From UBA5078 sp041175045 (lineage in GTDB: Bacteria > Pseudomonadota > Gammaproteobacteria > Pseudomonadales > Pseudohongiellaceae), in the NCBI GenBank assembly GCA_041175045.1, contig JBEDFR010000140.1, positions 1 through 7,091 of the forward strand: a stretch of 7,091 nucleotides of DNA, read 5' to 3'. How positions within the stretch are numbered: the stretch's first letter is position 1; each line of letters opens with the position of its first letter. The notes under the pieces are model-generated. The model searched no databases, had not been told where the DNA came from, and saw nothing but the letters and a program-made list of their open reading frames with translations. Positions 6,416-7,091 of the stretch are shown here, one piece after another. Both the position numbers and the translations under genes were made by a program.

Positions 6416-6419
6416 AAAT

Positions 6420-6496
6420 CGGGGTATAGCGCAGTCTGGTAGCGCGCCTGCTTTGGGAGCAGGATGTCGGGAGTTCGAATCTCTCTACCCCGACCA
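6420..6496 (+). tRNA. tRNA-Pro (anticodon UGG)
   Basis: A complete 77-base cloverleaf. Acceptor arms CGGGGTA and TACCCCG pair fully, with discriminator A and encoded CCA at 6494-6496. The D-arm has GCGC on both sides. The anticodon stem CCTGC/GCAGG encloses loop TTTGGGA, giving anticodon TGG at 6454-6456. The T loop is TTCGAAT, with one G-T pair in the T stem. The C1-G72 pair is the usual identity feature of bacterial tRNA-Pro. It is the first gene of a three-tRNA transcript; UGG can decode all or most proline codons. Confidence 0.98.
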
Positions 6497-6517
6497 CCCT
6501 TGCAGATTGGACAAGCA

Positions 6518-6537
6518 CATTGCCCCCACTCGCAATG
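6518..6537 (+). repeat. Hairpin in the tRNA-Pro to tRNA-His spacer
   Basis: CATTGC (6518-6523) and GCAATG (6532-6537) form a perfect 6-bp stem with an 8-base loop in the 58-base spacer. There is no T tract, so it is not a terminator. It is one of three similar hairpins in this transcript and could be a processing feature. Confidence 0.5.
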
Positions 6538-6554
6538 ATGCAGCAGAGTTCAAT

Positions 6555-6631
6555 GGTGATCGTAGCTCAGTTGGTAGAGCCCCGGACTGTGACTCCGGTT
6601 GTCGTGGGTTCGAGCCCCATCGGTCACCCCA
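6555..6631 (+). tRNA. tRNA-His (anticodon GUG)
   Basis: A complete tRNA of 77 bases counting the extra 5' G. Acceptor arm GTGATCG (6556-6562) pairs with CGGTCAC (6621-6627), with one T-G wobble. G at 6555 is the histidine-specific G-1, opposite discriminator C73 (6628); CCA is encoded at 6629-6631. The anticodon stem CCGGA/TCCGG encloses CTGTGAC, giving GTG at 6589-6591. The T loop is TTCGAGC. The G-1:C73 pair is the main identity element for HisRS and here is encoded rather than added afterwards. Confidence 0.98.
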
Positions 6632-6642
6632 TATTCCCTGTC

Positions 6643-6663
6643 CACTGACGCACAGGTTCAGTG
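6643..6663 (+). repeat. Hairpin in the tRNA-His to tRNA-Arg spacer, with a competing alternative
   Basis: CACTGA (6643-6648) and TCAGTG (6658-6663) form a perfect 6-bp stem with a 9-base loop. A second stem, CCTGT (6637-6641) with ACAGG (6652-6656), interleaves with it, so the two exclude each other unless a pseudoknot forms; the one-base connecting loops make a pseudoknot unlikely. No T tract follows. Confidence 0.45.
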
Positions 6664-6678
6664 TCTGGTCCTCGTCAC

Positions 6679-6755
<77 letters not shown>

Positions 6756-6906
6756 CCTTCGCGTTGCCCTTGCTGACCGGCGGTTCCTTCGTGTGGCGAC
6801 TCTTGTTGCGTTGCGCGGTCTGAATGATATGGTCTGCCGCCCTGTCGGCACGTGCCATGATTGTCGCGCTCGGTTGCCCGCACCTGATGTCACCCTGTTT
6901 CCGCCA
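6756..6906. other. Non-coding stretch after the tRNA cluster
   Basis: No gene is supported here. There is a short stem TGCCG (6835-6839) with CGGCA (6846-6850), overlapped by a perfect 10-base palindrome GGCACGTGCC (6847-6856), and an inverted repeat CCTGTT (6894-6899) with AACAGG (6916-6921) that runs past the end of this stretch. None is followed by a T run, so no convincing intrinsic terminator for the tRNA transcript is visible. Minus-strand frames here extend into the antisense of tRNA-Arg and are spurious. Confidence 0.6.
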
Positions 6907-7091
6907 TCAACCATGAACAGGTTCGGCCCGTCGTGCGCGCGATTGCAATGATCCTGACTGCTTAATTGTGCCAGCGGTGTCCGCAGGTTCCAAGGACTCG
7001 CGGTGAAGGACGTTCATGGTGGCGATCTCGTCCGTATGATTCAGGAAAGTAGTGCGAAGTGCCGGTCCTCCCCATTTGTCCTTGCTCGCTG
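6907..7091 (-). CDS. Possible C-terminal end of an unidentified gene entering from the right edge
   Basis: Reading leftward from 7089, a frame stays open for 60 codons to TGA (6909-6907). It begins ASKDKWGGPALRTTFLNH and ends RARRAEPVHG. In the first 40 codons roughly two thirds end in G or C, in keeping with a GC-rich genome, which favours real coding over chance. The stretch PALRTTFLNHTDE faintly recalls the C-terminal strand (LR-TFLN-T pattern) of PLP-dependent group II amino acid decarboxylases, but the match is too short to name it. It would converge on the tRNA cluster. A rival plus-strand start, GTG at 7003 with Shine-Dalgarno AAGGA (6992-6996), opens a frame to the window end; only one of the two can be right. 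Confidence 0.3.
   Translation of the reverse strand, partial: ASKDKWGGPALRTTFLNHTDEIATMNVLHRESLEPADTAGTIKQSGSLQSRARRAEPVHG

Overview
This is an ordinary chromosomal housekeeping segment from a Gram-negative gammaproteobacterium, probably near the Pseudomonas or Oceanospirillales branch. Several things point there: a proteobacterial AcnB, the lipid A gene lpxH, a direct-acylating GlnRS, and the block lpxH-ppiB / glnS-cysS / tRNA genes, an arrangement I recall from Pseudomonas-type genomes. Base composition is moderately GC-rich. There is no sign of a phage, insertion sequence, CRISPR array or toxin-antitoxin pair.

Layout. Bases 1-1192 (minus) hold the N-terminal 397 residues of aconitase B, cut by the left edge. 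An 80-base divergent gap leads to a plus-strand DUF1289 protein (1273-1734) with a probable [Fe-S]-type cysteine cluster. It converges on lpxH (1748-2506, minus); the two stop codons are 13 bases apart and lie in the two arms of one perfect inverted repeat. lpxH follows ppiB (2509-3039, minus) with a 2-base gap, so the two are very probably one transcript. A divergent promoter region (3040-3143) separates ppiB from glnS (3144-4901, plus). cysS (4902-6299, plus) begins at the base right after the glnS stop. A strong promoter (6364-6392) then drives a tRNA cluster: Pro(UGG), His(GUG) and Arg(UCU), each with encoded CCA. The last 336 bases hold no convincing complete gene; a minus-strand open frame running in from the right edge may be the tail of a neighbouring gene.

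Function. The right half is translation-centred: two class I aminoacyl-tRNA synthetases in a tight operon followed by three tRNA genes, none of which is cognate to those two enzymes. The left half combines the TCA cycle (acnB), lipid A synthesis (lpxH) and protein folding (ppiB). Non-ATG starts are common here: acnB GTG, DUF1289 TTG and cysS GTG.

I found no undescribed system. The items most worth a second look are the hairpin formed from two opposing stop codons, the zero-gap glnS-cysS junction without a Shine-Dalgarno, a shared near-symmetric -10 element between ppiB and glnS, a hairpin in each leader or spacer of the tRNA transcript, an insertion in GlnRS, and the unidentified right-edge frame.
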